Source: Zygnema cylindricum (taxonomy: Eukaryota > Streptophyta > Zygnematophyceae > Zygnematales > Zygnemataceae). Taken from it: 64,000 bases of DNA. A model generated the notes under the pieces. The model did not search any database. It saw only the letters and a list, made by a program, of their open reading frames with translations, and was not told where the DNA came from. Of the stretch, positions 24,401 to 35,750 are shown in pieces; the stretch's first letter is position 1, and each line of letters starts with the position of its first letter. The DNA is taken from positions 1-64,000 of the forward strand of contig JBBHKE010001700.1 of the NCBI GenBank assembly GCA_037447655.1, in the 5' to 3' direction. Position numbers and translations under genes: made by a program.

Positions 24401-27400
24401 AAGAGAAAGTTATATGAATTCAACTGCGTGTTTTTTACAATACCCTTATTTTCACCCATGAATTTCTTTAGTACACACGCCTAAAATAAACACACGGAGA
24501 ATTTTTTGTTCATCTGTTGTGGTTTTTGCGTTCGGATTTTATCACTAAATAAGTAATTTTCTTATAGGAAAGTTGTTAAAAAGTACAAACGTCTATACTA
24601 AATTGGAAATATTTGGATCACCTTGTAGATAAATCTAGGCAAGAAAGCTTTGTTTTTAGCAATTTTTAACCCTTTAATCTTTGTAAAAATACATTTTCCC
24701 ACATTCAACTTTCTTTTGGCATTTAAAAAGCCCTAGAAAGACTTGAAAAGCCTTAGAAAGCCCTAGAACGCCCTAAAAACCCTAGAAAACCCTTGAAAAA
24801 CCCTAGAAAGTCCCTTAAAAAACCCTAAAAAAGACTTACAAATCTTAAATAAGCTTACCTGGACCCCACCAGTGGACATTGAAGTAAATTCCGGAGGAGT
24901 CCGTATTATACCCTTCCCGTCTTTTTCTGTAAACTCGATTGTACTTTATTTCGTTCAACATACAGTCGCCGGAACTGTGAACTCCGTACCCGCACGAAAT
25001 GCCGAATAAATTAAAATCACGCACAAAATTATTTTCGATAACGTTTCCCACGGCTCCATGAAACATCGAAATACCAACATCGGTGGCTGTTTGATAAATT
25101 GACCCATCCAAAAGAGTTTCCCGAAAAACTTTTTAAGAGAATCCCAAACTAAAGAAATTTTGTTTCCTTTGAACAGTACGCCGCAAATTGCTATTAGAGT
25201 AAAGAAATGGGTTTTTACTTAAAAATAAAGAAATGTAAATGATTTGTGTGGGATATACTAGTGTTTTTAATTCAAATTCGGTTTCAATTGACGTGTTTGA
25301 TTATAAACCGTTTAGAGAATTAGCGTTAATCAAAAGTCGATTACTGTTAACACTGCTATTTTGTGGTAAAAAGAAAAGGGGGTAGCTAAAAAAAAAAAAA
25401 AAAACAGGCACCGAATTAGTGTTATAAACGCTGACCGTATTCATGGAGTACGAGACTCGTCAGAAAAAGAAAAAAAAAATCAAAGTGCAAAAAGAAATGT
25501 GAATAAAATGGCCAAAAAGTCGTACAATGATATACATTAAGACGACTTACATGATATGTCGCAATTTGAGACAATGTTTCCGGATTTGATGAGCTGAGTA
25601 CCGATTCCGGAGTTGGAAATGACTACGGCGCCAGCTGTCACTTTTCGGATTCCCTTAGATTCGATTTTGAGATAATCCAATTTGCATTCGGCGGTATTCA
25701 TCATTTCGATTCGGCCTCGAATACTCGCCTGGCAGCCGTCGATCCTTATCTTCTGGTTTAGACTCTCGTTTATTTTTTTATTTGTATACTTGTATATTTA
25801 TTTATTTGTTTATTCTTTTATTTGTTTGTTTGCTTATTTGTTTATTTGTTTATTCATTTATTTGTTCTTTGTTTGTTTCTGTTTGGTTGATTGTTTATTT
25901 AGTTAATTGTTTATTTATTTATTTGTTTGTTTGTTTATTTCATTATTATGTACAATTGTCACACTGCTCTCCATTATACTCTTGCATATGATGGATGTCG
26001 AGTATACAATAATTGATAAAATTTTGAAACATTTTAAATTTCTTATTTTTTTCTAACCCATTTATACAATATCTAAACTTTTTATGACTCTTCATGAGTT
26101 TCCAGTTTGTTTGGAAATTTCGGAAATTTCTTCTCAAATTTAGTTGATTAATATTGCCTTCATTATCATCGTAAATAATCAATTATTTACATAAATGGAG
26201 TAGATAATTTAAAAAACAAGTTTGGCACTTGAATTACACATGATTTCATAATTTTATATTTTATTCGAGTTGAAAACTTACATGAACTATTTGAATCCGG
26301 TACGACTTTTGCACAACCACGGCTGGACACATATTTTCTTTTAGCGTTTGGGGAAATCCGGGGCAAAATTGGGTATAATCAACTAAATCAATTTCAATAT
26401 TGACTTCTTTCATAACGATATTGTTTGTATCAGTAATAATCAAAGCCACTTTGTCGTAATTTGGGTATCGGATGGTAACACTATTTTCGACTCCACTTAA
26501 AAGCCAAGTGCACGAAAAACTCGAATTAAGCCATAATGTGTTTTCGAGGGAAATGTCGTTCATTACGAGAAGAGATATTGTTTGGTTTTTCGGATAATCA
26601 AGTCTTCGGAAAAAATCTTTTTCACCGTAAACTTTCAAAACTTTGTAAGAAAATTTCGAGCACGGTCCATTTTCTGGTGAGGGTCGTGGCAAAAAAAAGA
26701 GTGAAAAAAGAAGAGCGAAAAGAAAATGTGAAGACTTAAGGAAAACAGGAAAAAACAAAGGATGTGGGAGGAAAACCAAAACACGTTTCACGTGGTTGGT
26801 TTACTCTTTCTTTTTTCCAAGTTGAAAATACTAAATACAATAACTTGAACAACATCAAATTTGAAATAAAATATGCGCAAGTCGTAGCCCAAATTGTGAA
26901 TTATGAGATATATATTTTGGTTACAAAAGAAATTTCCAAATTCAAAAAAATCATTTCACATCTTGAAAACTAAAAAAATCTCACATCAAATTGAACCAAC
27001 CATGAGCCAAATCCAAATCCTACCGAAAAGTTATGAGATAATGTGCTTAAAGTTGAAATTAAAAAAAACAAAAAAAAGCAAAAAGACAAACCAAAAATTA
27101 GATCTTTTGTCTATTATTGGCTGGTTTAAGAACATCCACATGAAATTAGGCAAACAGAAACATCAAAGTCATAAAAATAAAAACAACAAATAGTTTTGAG
27201 TATATGTTATTTCAAGTTTGTATTCCATGAAAACAGTTCAATTAGTAGTGTGGGAGAATATGCCCCATACTTTAGAATGAAACCAGATAATTGTTTCCTT
27301 AATTTACTTTCTGGTAAGAATACTGAAGATGAGAGGGAGAGAGAGAGAGGTAGAGAGAGATAGAGAAGAGAGAAAAGAGATAGAGAGGGAGAAGAGAGAG

Positions 27401-27762
27401 AAGAGAGATCGCGGGAGAGAGAGGGAGGGAGGGAGGGAGAGAAGAGAGAGAATAGAGAGAGAAGAGAGAGAGAGGGGGAGAGAGAGAGAGAGAGAGAGAG
27501 AGAATAGGTTTTACCTACTCCTTCGTTATGACCGAAACCTTTTCCAACGAAGATGAAAAGTAGAAGCAAAACAAAAATCTGCAATCGGCCACACTAAATG
27601 CTTAGTGAGAAACAAAATAAAACATCATTTTTTATTTTTTTTCTGTATTTCATCTCCACTTTCTTTTAGATATTATTCGCTTATAACATAGAAAATATGC
27701 AAAAACAATTGGCTCACCTTTTTTTGTTTCGTGGAAATAAAATTGATTCTAAAGTTACACAT
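21430..27762 (-). CDS. Secreted right-handed beta-helix-like protein, copy A (8 exons)
   Basis: Exons on the minus strand are 27762-27718, 27578-27515, 26673-26282, 25728-25551, 25086-24859, 24371-24236, 22860-22707 and 21939-21430. Every intron is GT-AG and every phase closes, giving 568 residues. Exon 1 is the weakest call; it supplies the ATG and a basic N-terminus before a hydrophobic run (IFVLLLLFIFVG), a likely signal peptide. Residues about 60-350 are rich in short V/I-N-G turns and Asn ladders (GAVGNVIENNFVRDFNLFGIS, cut here) as in parallel beta-helix (pectin-lyase fold) proteins. About 20 cysteines suggest an extracellular product. A METETATETETG low-complexity segment lies near residue 427. 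The exact family and substrate are not recognised, and no catalytic residues are assigned. Copy B lies upstream in tandem. Confidence 0.82.
22225..22455. repeat. AT-rich tandem repeat in intron 7 of gene A
   Basis: Degenerate copies of TAATATAGTAATGTAATAA are repeated across about 230 bp in the last intron of gene A. Confidence 0.8.
23205..23420. repeat. GGGAGA-type purine tract in intron 6 of gene A
   Basis: An almost pure purine tract on the plus strand (GGGAGGGAGA units), so pyrimidine-rich in the gene A transcript. Long open frames across it on either strand are artefacts of composition. Confidence 0.9.
23574..23789. mobile_element. Fold-back MITE inside intron 6 of gene A
   Basis: This 216-bp relative of the CACCG family has degraded termini (left AACGCTAATCGTTATTAGTG, right AATAACGATTAGCGATG) flanked by TA. 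Its arms share TTTTGCCACTTAAAACAT with the other copies. It sits wholly within the intron. Confidence 0.65.
24015..24215. repeat. Purine tract in intron 6 of gene A
   Basis: GGGAGAGGG-type purine repeat, about 200 bp, ending about 20 bp before the 5' splice site of intron 6 (24236/24235). Confidence 0.9.
24372..24858 (-). other. Intron 5 of gene A, absent from copy B
   Basis: This 487-bp intron splits a stretch that is continuous in copy B. Exons 5 and 6 of A (228 + 136 nt) together equal the single B exon of 364 nt (32631-32268). It contains a cluster of CCCTAGAAA/CCCTAAAAA units at 24720-24840. Confidence 0.85.
25770..25945. repeat. TTTATTTG tandem repeat in intron 3 of gene A
   Basis: Degenerate TTTATTTG/TTTGTTTG units over about 175 bp, between exons 3 and 4. 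Confidence 0.85.
27320..27502. repeat. GAGAGA tract in intron 2 of gene A
   Basis: Purine repeat on the plus strand, directly 3' of the exon 2 splice donor (27515/27514) in the transcript direction. Confidence 0.9.
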
Positions 27763-28774
27763 TTTGAGAGAAAGGGAAGGGAGGAAAGGGAGGAAAGGGA
27801 AGGGAAGGGAAGGGATGCAAGGAGGAGAACTAAACGTAAAGAGGTAAAAAATGTAGGAAGACAAAAGAGAAACACAATAAAAAATAAATGCGTTTTAAAA
27901 AATAGGAAAAAAAGGATTAATCTTAATTTAGAGGAAGATTTAATTCCAGCGAGAAAGGTGGGAGAGAGATATAGAGAGAGAGAGGGAGGGAGAGTGTAAT
28001 GGAGGGAGAGGATAATGGAGGAGAGAATTAAAGTAGAGAGAGTGAAGTATACGAGAGGAGTCTTAAAGTGGAATATTTAGATTCTACGGCGGGACGCCTT
28101 TCGGCTGATTTTTGAAAAATGCCACGTGGACATGTTTTCGTACAGCATACACAAAATATTGTGGATACCAGTGTACTGTTACTGTATTGTGACAACGCGG
28201 TCTCCTGCTTTTTTGTTTTATCCAGGATGATGGTGATCAGAAAAGACAAAGATCGTCTCGCAAATCTCAAAAATTTCCAAACCAAGTTTTTTCTGACACG
28301 TGTAAGGTTTGAAATCGACGAAGTAACTTCAATCCAATGATATAAAAGTCAGTTTAATCCGACGGTCATTCTGGAGATTCAATTCGATCGGACGATACCT
28401 GTCGAGCGCATCAGCTGAATTGGAAATCCCTAAGCGATGATTAAATTTGACTTGTTGACCTTCCTGGGAGTCCGTACGTCTTTGACTCAGTGACACTGTC
28501 ACTTGAACTGACGGCTAAATTTAGCTAAGACTGATCGTACGGCTGTCTTAGAAGCGGCCGACAAGTGGACTGATTTCATTGGTCTTGGTTGATGGTTTCA
28601 CCAACGCGTTCTAGATAACAAAATCTGAAAAATCTTCTCCATTCGTATACAGAGTTTTATGTCCTTTTGTATGAACTTCCATTATTTAGAAGTTACGGCA
28701 CTGTTAAGTCGTAAAGCCGTACTACCTACAGGCACTGCCCGTTGTTATAGCTACAGTACAGCTACAGTAAAGTA
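27763..28774. other. Intergenic, upstream of gene A
   Basis: About 1 kb with no coding signal. GGGAAGGGA and GAGAGA runs occur at 27770-27820 and 27960-28045, overlapping the 5' side of gene A. No TATA element is clear. Confidence 0.45.
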
Positions 28775-28992
28775 CACCGAGAATCGCTATTAGTGTTAAC
28801 AATTTTTTTCGCCACTCAAAACATTTTTTCTCCGTGCACACATGTCGGATTTTGGATCTGACGGTTGCGATTGAAAGGTAACATTCTCAGCTTCTGATTG
28901 GCCGTCTCAAAGTGAAAATCGGACAAGTGTGCACGGAGAAAAGATGATTTAAGAGGCGAAAAAATAATTAACACTAATAGCGATACACGGTG
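28775..28992. mobile_element. Fold-back MITE, CACCG termini, TA target
   Basis: The best-preserved copy: TA|CACCGAGAATCGCTATTAG ... CTAATAGCGATACACGGTG|TA, 218 bp. The whole element is an imperfect palindrome (left arm TTTTTTCGCCACTCAAAACA, right arm its diverged complement). No coding capacity. Confidence 0.8.
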
Positions 28993-29229
28993 TACTGTAC
29001 GGTGCGAAACCGCGCGCGGATGCGGAACAACATTCACATGACAATGACAGTCCGTACAGGACTTAGAACGAAGTCAGACGCGAGTGAAACAAAGGTGCGT
29101 ACGGATATGTACGAACAGCGGTACCTGACATTAACTGCCGACGTTTTTACAGTTTGGAATCGGTCGCTTACGTTAGTTTCAGTTAAATGAGTTGGTTCTA
29201 AAGGAGTTTCCCCCTTTTACCTGTCACAA
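28993..29229. other. Short intergenic spacer
   Basis: Between the fold-back element and the purine tract; no feature seen. Confidence 0.4.
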
Positions 29230-30059
29230 ATAATGAGAGGGCGAGAGAGGGAGAGAGGAAGAGAAGGAGGGGAAGGGAGAGAGGAAGAAGAAGATGGGAA
29301 GGGAGAGAGGGAGAGAGGAAGAGGAAGAGGGGAAGGGAGAGGGAGAGAGGAAGAGGAAAAGGGAAAGGGAGAGAGGGAGACGTAGGAAGAGGGGAAGGGG
29401 GAGTAGGAGGAGGAGGGAGAGGAGGAGGAGGAAGGGGAGGAGGAGAAGGAGGAGGACGAGAATGAGGAGGAGGAGGAGGAGAAGGAGGGGGTGGAGGAGG
29501 AGGAGGAGGAGGAGGCGGAGGAGGAGGTGGAGGGGGAGGGGGAGGGGGAGGGGGAGGGGGGGGGGGGGGGGGGGAGGGAAGGAAGGGAGAGGGAGAGGGA
29601 AAGAGAGAGGGTGACAGAGATGGAGAGGAAGAGGGGGAGGGAGAGGGAGAGGGATGGGTAGTGGGAGAGGGAAGGGGGGGGGAGGGTGGGGAGAGGGGGA
29701 GGGATAGGGATAGGGGCACAGGTTACAGGGGGGCAGGGGGAGGGAGAGGGGGAGGGGGAAAGGGGGGGGAGGGGGAGGGGGAGTGGGATGGGGGCAGGGA
29801 CAGGGAAGGGAGAGGGGGGAGGGGAAAAAGGAAGGAGGGAGATGAGAGGGAAAGGGAGTGAGGAGAGGGAGGGGGAGCGGGAGAAGACTTGCGAAGGAGA
29901 GGGAGAGGGAGAAGAAGTGGGGAAGGTAGAGGAAAGGGAGAGGGAGGAGTGGGCGAGAGGGGGAAACGGAGAGGGTGAGGGAGAGGGAGAAGGTGGCCCA
30001 TCTCCCCCTTCCTCTCGCTCTCCCTTGCCCTATCCCTCTCCCCTTCTCCAGAGAGAGGG

Positions 30060-30120
<61 letters not shown>
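29230..30120. repeat. Long purine tract (GA, GGA, GGGGGA) with an inverted segment
   Basis: Almost 900 bp is purine on the plus strand, moving from GAGAGGGA to GGAGGA to G-runs (up to about 16 G near 29558-29573) and ending in a pure GA repeat (about 30065-30120). At 30000-30050 the strand composition flips to CT-rich (CCCTTCCTCTCGCTC...), forming an inverted or mirror arrangement with the GA-rich arm before it. Long apparent reading frames here are compositional artefacts. It separates beta-helix copies A and B. Confidence 0.95.
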
Positions 30121-30122
<2 letters not shown>

Positions 30123-30993
30123 CGTGTGACTACCAGAATACACTGGAAATCCACACAGTATATGGTATATATGCTTACAATTTTCTTTCAAAAGTTTCGT
30201 TTTTCAGCAAACAGTCAAAAGTAAAGACAAGCAAAATAAATTCATAAAACAACAATCGAATCGAAAAAAATAAAACTAATGTCAAATCGAGACAAGAGTT
30301 CAAATCGAAATTTTTTCCGAAGTTTTGCAACTTTCTGTTTGACATTCACCAATAGTTGCAAAATCCTTTAAAAAATATAAATCATAAAATGCTTTAAAAA
30401 TTTAAAAATTGAAATCATTAAATGCTTCAAAAAACTTTGTAAAGAAGAGGCTTTTATTTTTTTTATAATTTCTGGAAACAAAGAAAGAACTTATAAGTAA
30501 TCTCTCTTATGTAAAAATAAATAAAAAGACTATTGGAGAAACCATTGGCATATTTGTTTAAAATTCTATCTCAGAAAATTAAATTTCTAGTTGTTTACAC
30601 TCTTTTACTGTGCTAAAAAAAAAAATCTACATGTGACAATCTAATCAATTAATGAAATCTAAAGAGAAACTGAACAGAAACTGAAAAGTTACACTACTTT
30701 TTAATGAGAAAAAAATATACATTTCTACCTATAATTTATCATGATCTTCACCTTTTTTCAAACTTTTTAGCAACCGGACAAAATTTCTTTCCGTCGAAAC
30801 TTTCTACGCATGATTTGTTATTTTAACTATTTATGCACTTCTATAGGTTTAAGATTTTTTGAAAATCTAAATTATGCGGTCCAACATTTTAAAAACAAAA
30901 ATGTATGAACAAAAAATGTATCCCTTAATTTTTTTTTCCCTCTGTAACATCCTACTTTGTTTTTTCTCTTATTTCTACTTTATCGTTTTTCAG
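30121..30993. other. Intergenic, 3' of copy B
   Basis: AT-rich, no coding signal. It would include the 3' UTR of copy B; no distinct terminator or poly(A) signal is called. Confidence 0.45.
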
Positions 30994-31574
30994 TTAATAT
31001 TTCATATAATCCTTAAATGATTGCCAAAAAGTAGGTTCAAAAATGTTATAATTCTCAGAATAAACCGAATCCTTCACAATTTGAATACCGACTCCTTTCA
31101 AAGGACAAGAAATAAAATTAGGATTACTTTTGTAAACCGGCGAAGATTTATTCGAAATTCCGTAATCTCTGGTTTTGCAACTATTGAAATTGTAGTCTTC
31201 CATGCGGTAATTGTATGATTTAAAGAAGTTTAAGTCATTTACAACCGGAGTACTTTGACAATTTGCATTTTAGCTTCAAAATTATTCTCTACTGAACATA
31301 ATGTGAGATTATTTCCCGTCGGGATTCCGCTACATTTTCTGGTTTCCGAAGCCGGAGTCGATCCCGGAGAATTACAAGATTTTCCACGATACGAAGATTG
31401 GTCGCAAAAGTTGTTCCATGCTGGAAATTTCTGTTTATATGGAAACATTAAAAAAGGAAAAGGAAAAGAAAGGGGACAAAAAAGAGAAAGGGAAAAAAAA
31501 GACAAAAGGAAAAAGAAAGAAAACAAAGAAGGAAAACTGTTAGCCCAACTGTAATTTGTTATCAGGTCATCTTC

Positions 31575-31675
31575 TTCGGTTAGTCCTCTCTCTATCTCTC
31601 TCCCTCTCTGTCCTTCTCTCTCCCCCTCTCTCGCTCTCTCTCCCTCTCCCTCTCTTTCTCGCGCATTTCTCTTTA
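31575..31675. repeat. CT-rich tract in the last intron of copy B
   Basis: TCTCTCCCTCTCT-type pyrimidine repeat on the plus strand, so purine in the transcript. This is opposite to most intronic tracts in the window. Confidence 0.85.
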
Positions 31676-32689
31676 TTTGCGGTGAAGCTACGGTGTAAAA
31701 CGCCGCAACATCACTCAGAAATGAGTCCTACAAGAATTAATAACAAATACATGTTGAGAAAGTAGATTATATAAAACATCTTCCATGACTATCGGATTAG
31801 GAAAAATAAAAACTGGCATTTGACCAAAAGAAAGAAAAGGACTTTTTAGTTCCTACCTTTCGGACAATCGATGTGTTGTAAAATTTCGATCGAACTTTAT
31901 CCCAAAACATTCCTGGGTCTTTGAGGCAATTATTTTTGTCGTAGTTTTGGCAACTCACATAGCCGGTTTGCCAGAGAGCCTTCACCGATATGACGTCTTT
32001 CACCACATTTCTGGAAAAGAAAAAGAAAAAAAAAATGTCAACTCAAAAGTTGGGAAAATTTGAGCACAAGCTGGAGGATCCACTCTTACCAAAAAAAAAA
32101 AAAAAAGGGACAGGGCTGAAACAATTTGTCAGTAATAGGACAATGTCAAACATGTTTCTCCATTCCTGGGAGGAAAAGCCTCCATCAAAAAGAAAATGCT
32201 GCATATATTGTCCTGAATTTTCCCATTTCAATAATTTCACAAGCCCAAAAACAAAGTTAATACTTACTCTTTTCCAGTGTTGATTTTAAACCCATCGTTA
32301 TTATCTATGCAAACTCCTCCGTTGACCGTAATTCCGGAGGAGGCAAAGTCAAAGTAATAGCAGTGTCCGGGTCCCTCCACATAATTGCATGTCAACACAT
32401 TTCCAGGCCCCCGCCAGTGGACATTGAAATAGATTCCCGCGGAATCCGTATTGTACCCCTCCACTCGCTTGCGGTAAACTCGATTGTATTTGATTTCGTT
32501 CAACATGCAGTCCGCGAAACGGTGCACTCCGTATCCGCACGATATTCCGAATAAGTTAAAATAGCGCACGAAATTATTGGCGATTGTGTTTCCGACCGCT
32601 CCACCCAACATTGTGATGCCGACATCCGTCGCTGAAAAAAAGTAAAATTTGAGAAAGAATGAATGAGATTTTCATTTTTCATAAGAATA

Positions 32690-33045
32690 TGTGCCTTAAA
32701 TAATCAACATTGTCCAACATTGGTCGACATTAGTCAACATATTTCAACATTTTCTTGAAATTCGTCAAGATAGTTCAAACTTTATTGTTGAAAATTGCTC
32801 GACATTGTTCAAAACTAGTCCACATTGTTCAGGATTGGTCAACATTTCTCAACATTTTTTAAAATTCCTAAACTTTTTCGGCAAAATTCAAGATAATTTC
32901 ACCATCTCAACATTATGACCAAACAGCATTGTTGAAAAATGCTCAACATTTGGTAGAAAATGGTCAGCATTATTCGACAGCATTCAGCATTATTTGACAT
33001 TGTTGTGCTTTTTCAACAATAGTAAACATGTTTCAGCATTCTCGA
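32690..33045. repeat. Degenerate CAACATTNNTC repeat in an intron of copy B
   Basis: Roughly 25 loose copies of CAACATTG(G/T)TC with 10-13 bp spacing fill the intron between the 178- and 364-nt exons. Copy A has no such array in the equivalent intron. Confidence 0.85.
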
Positions 33046-34309
33046 AAATCTTTTTGTTCCACGGTAAATAATTTTAGTTTACATTTTCAATTTCGGCTTA
33101 CATGAGACGTCGCAATTGGAGACCACATTTTCTGATTTCACGAGTTGAGGACCGATTCCCGAATAGGAAATGACGATCGCGCCAGGTGTCACTTGTCGTA
33201 TTCCCTTCGCCACCACTTTTAGACTGTCGAGTTTGCATTTCGCTGCATTCTTTATTTCCACTCTCCCTTGGACTCTAGCCTGTCCATCCAAAAAAAATAA
33301 AAAAATAAGAAACAAAAAACATTGTTAAAAACGACATGAAATTTGAATAAAATGCGACTCGTTCGAAATTGTGCGGTCAAATAACAAATGAGTTGCTGTC
33401 GATTTAGCAAAATAACGTAAAGTTGTTGAATGAAACATGAATGCAAGTCATTAATAATAATAAAAAAAAAGGTAAATTCCGTTGTCGGTATGAATTGTGG
33501 AACAACAAACATGCGACATTCCCAAAACTTCAAAACATGTGCATCTTAAAATATAAAAAGCGTGCCAATATCAACACATTACAACAATATATTCCGTAAC
33601 AAAATACAAAATAAACACGTTCTACAACAAGTACAAATCCTAGAACTCTCGACGTATCTCGACATATCGCGACACACCCACAAAAGACCCACCCATCGTA
33701 ACCTCGCGACCAACTAGAAAACCTTAAATAGTGTGGATGCTCGACATTTAATTCACCTTTACGATTTGAAATCCGTACGACCATCTCACGACGAGTGCCG
33801 CACACATGCTCTCTTTTTGGGCCTGCGGGTATCTCGGACAGTACATTTTGTACTCCTCTTGTTTAATTTCAACGATAATTCCTCGCATCATAATGTTGTG
33901 CGTTTGGGAAATAATGACCGCCACTTTGTCGGAATCGGGGTATCGGATCGCGACGCCCCCTTTGACTCCATTTAGAATCCAGGTGCACGAGAAAGTCGAA
34001 TTGAGCCACAGAGTTCCGTTGAGCGTGACGTCACTCATCACAAGAATCCGTACAGTTTGGTTGGAGGGGAAGAGGTGTCGCCGGGAAAAATCGTTTTTGG
34101 GTGTATTTGAAGTCAGGGGAGCAGGGCCGGGCAGCTGCTTAGGAAACAAAAAAAAGGGGGAAGGGAAGGGAAGGGAAGATTAAGAATGGCTGGTTTACTA
34201 TGGTAGCTTATTTATGGCAGTTTAATATTTTTTGCTGGTTTTGTTCTTTTTGTATTATTTATATTTCTCAGCGAATTCTTCGTCGATTGGCTCGATATAG
34301 GCTCACAAT

Positions 34310-34504
34310 GGTATAGAGAGATAGAGGGAGGGAGAGACAGAGAGAGAGCGAGAGAGAGAGAAAGAGAGAAAAAGAGAGGAGAGAGGCATACATAAAGATT
34401 GAGAGAAAGAGCGAGGGAAAAAGAGAGACAGAGAGAGAGTGAGCGGGAAAGAGTGAGCGAGAGAGAGAGCGAGAGAGAGAGGGGGAGAGAGAGAGAGAGA
34501 GAGG

Positions 34505-34540
<36 letters not shown>

Positions 34541-34578
34541 AAGAGGGATGAGAGAGGGAGGGAGAGAGAGAGGGAAAC
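34310..34578. repeat. GAGAGA tract in a copy B intron
   Basis: Plus-strand purine repeat with scattered C (GAGCGAGA), pyrimidine-rich in the transcript. Confidence 0.9.
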
Positions 34579-34929
34579 TTGAACCAAACAAAATTTAAAT
34601 GAAAGAAAACAAAAGGATTTCCACCTGTCGCAAGAGTTTGCGGTTGATTCATTCCTTTGAGGTTGACCACTTCAGAAACTGCCATAACAAAAAAAAAAAA
34701 AAAAAAACATGTCAGATTCCTAGTTTCTCCTCCCGCCTATTTTAAGAAACTGTTTTTAAAACAGGAACTAAGAGAGGTGCCCCGAGTAGAAAAGAATTAA
34801 TGTGAAAAAAGTAATTAATTAGGTTTTTTTTTGTCTCTTCTTAGATTATGTTTCGATACCTTTTTGTTTTTTGTGGTGGCCAATTCCTCAAAGGTGATGG
34901 CCGACTCCGGAAGGATGGTGGCCGCGACC

Positions 34930-35160
34930 TGGGGGGAGAGGGGAGGGAGGGAGAGAGTTAGAGGGGGAAGGAAAGGGAGAGAGGCTGGGAAGGAGGGAGG
35001 GAGGGAGGGAGATAGAGCAATAGAGAGGGAGAGGAAGAGAGAGAGGGAGAGAGAGAGAGAGGGAGAGAGAGGTGTTGCAGAAACCTTTAAGCGAGCGTGG
35101 GAAGGGGGAACAGGAGTTAGAAAATGAGGGGAAAAGGTAGAAAGGAAGGGTAATGAGGAT

Positions 35161-35208
<48 letters not shown>

Positions 35209-35408
35209 TGAGAATGAGAGAGAGAGTGAGAGTGAGAGAGAGAGAGAGTGAGAATGAGAGAGAGAGTGAGAATGAGAGAGAGAGAGAGGTGTTGCAGAAA
35301 CCTTTAAGCGAGCGTGGGAAGGGGGAACAGAAGTTATAAAATGAGGGGAAAAGGTAGAAAGGAAGGGTAATGAGGATAAAGAGGGGAATATAGGTGATGA
35401 GAGAGAGG

Positions 35409-35450
<42 letters not shown>

Positions 35451-35750
35451 TGGTAGACAAGAGAGAGGGGGATAAAGTGTAAAAGGGAAGATCCAGAGGA
35501 TAGAAAAGGCAAACTGGAAGTGAATGGGAGAAAGAAAGAAAGGGTGAGAGAGGATAGGGAGGGAAAGGGAAAAAGGAGAGGAGAGAAGAAGAGAGAGGTA
35601 GTGTGAAGGAGAGAGAGGGGAGGGAAAGTGAGAGAGGGTAAAGGGGAGGAAGGAGGGGAAAAAGAGAAAGGGAAAGTCGAGGTAGAAGGGAGATGGAGAG
35701 AGGGAGAGAGACAGGGGAGAGAGAGAGAGAGAAGGGGGGGAGTTCCTGGC
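34930..35750. repeat. Purine tract with a duplicated 95-bp unit, intron 1 of copy B
   Basis: About 800 bp of GA/GGGA repeat. Within it, a non-repetitive block beginning GTTGCAGAAACCTTTAAGCG occurs twice, at about 35073-35165 and 35288-35382, with only a few differences. The block carries its GA flanks, so it looks like a segmental duplication of about 215 bp. Confidence 0.85.

Noticed and set aside
29198-30154. Long open frames of Pro/Ser/Leu or Arg/Gly/Glu on both strands
   Set aside because: They are translations of GA/GGA repeats and exist in several frames at once; no splice or start context supports them.
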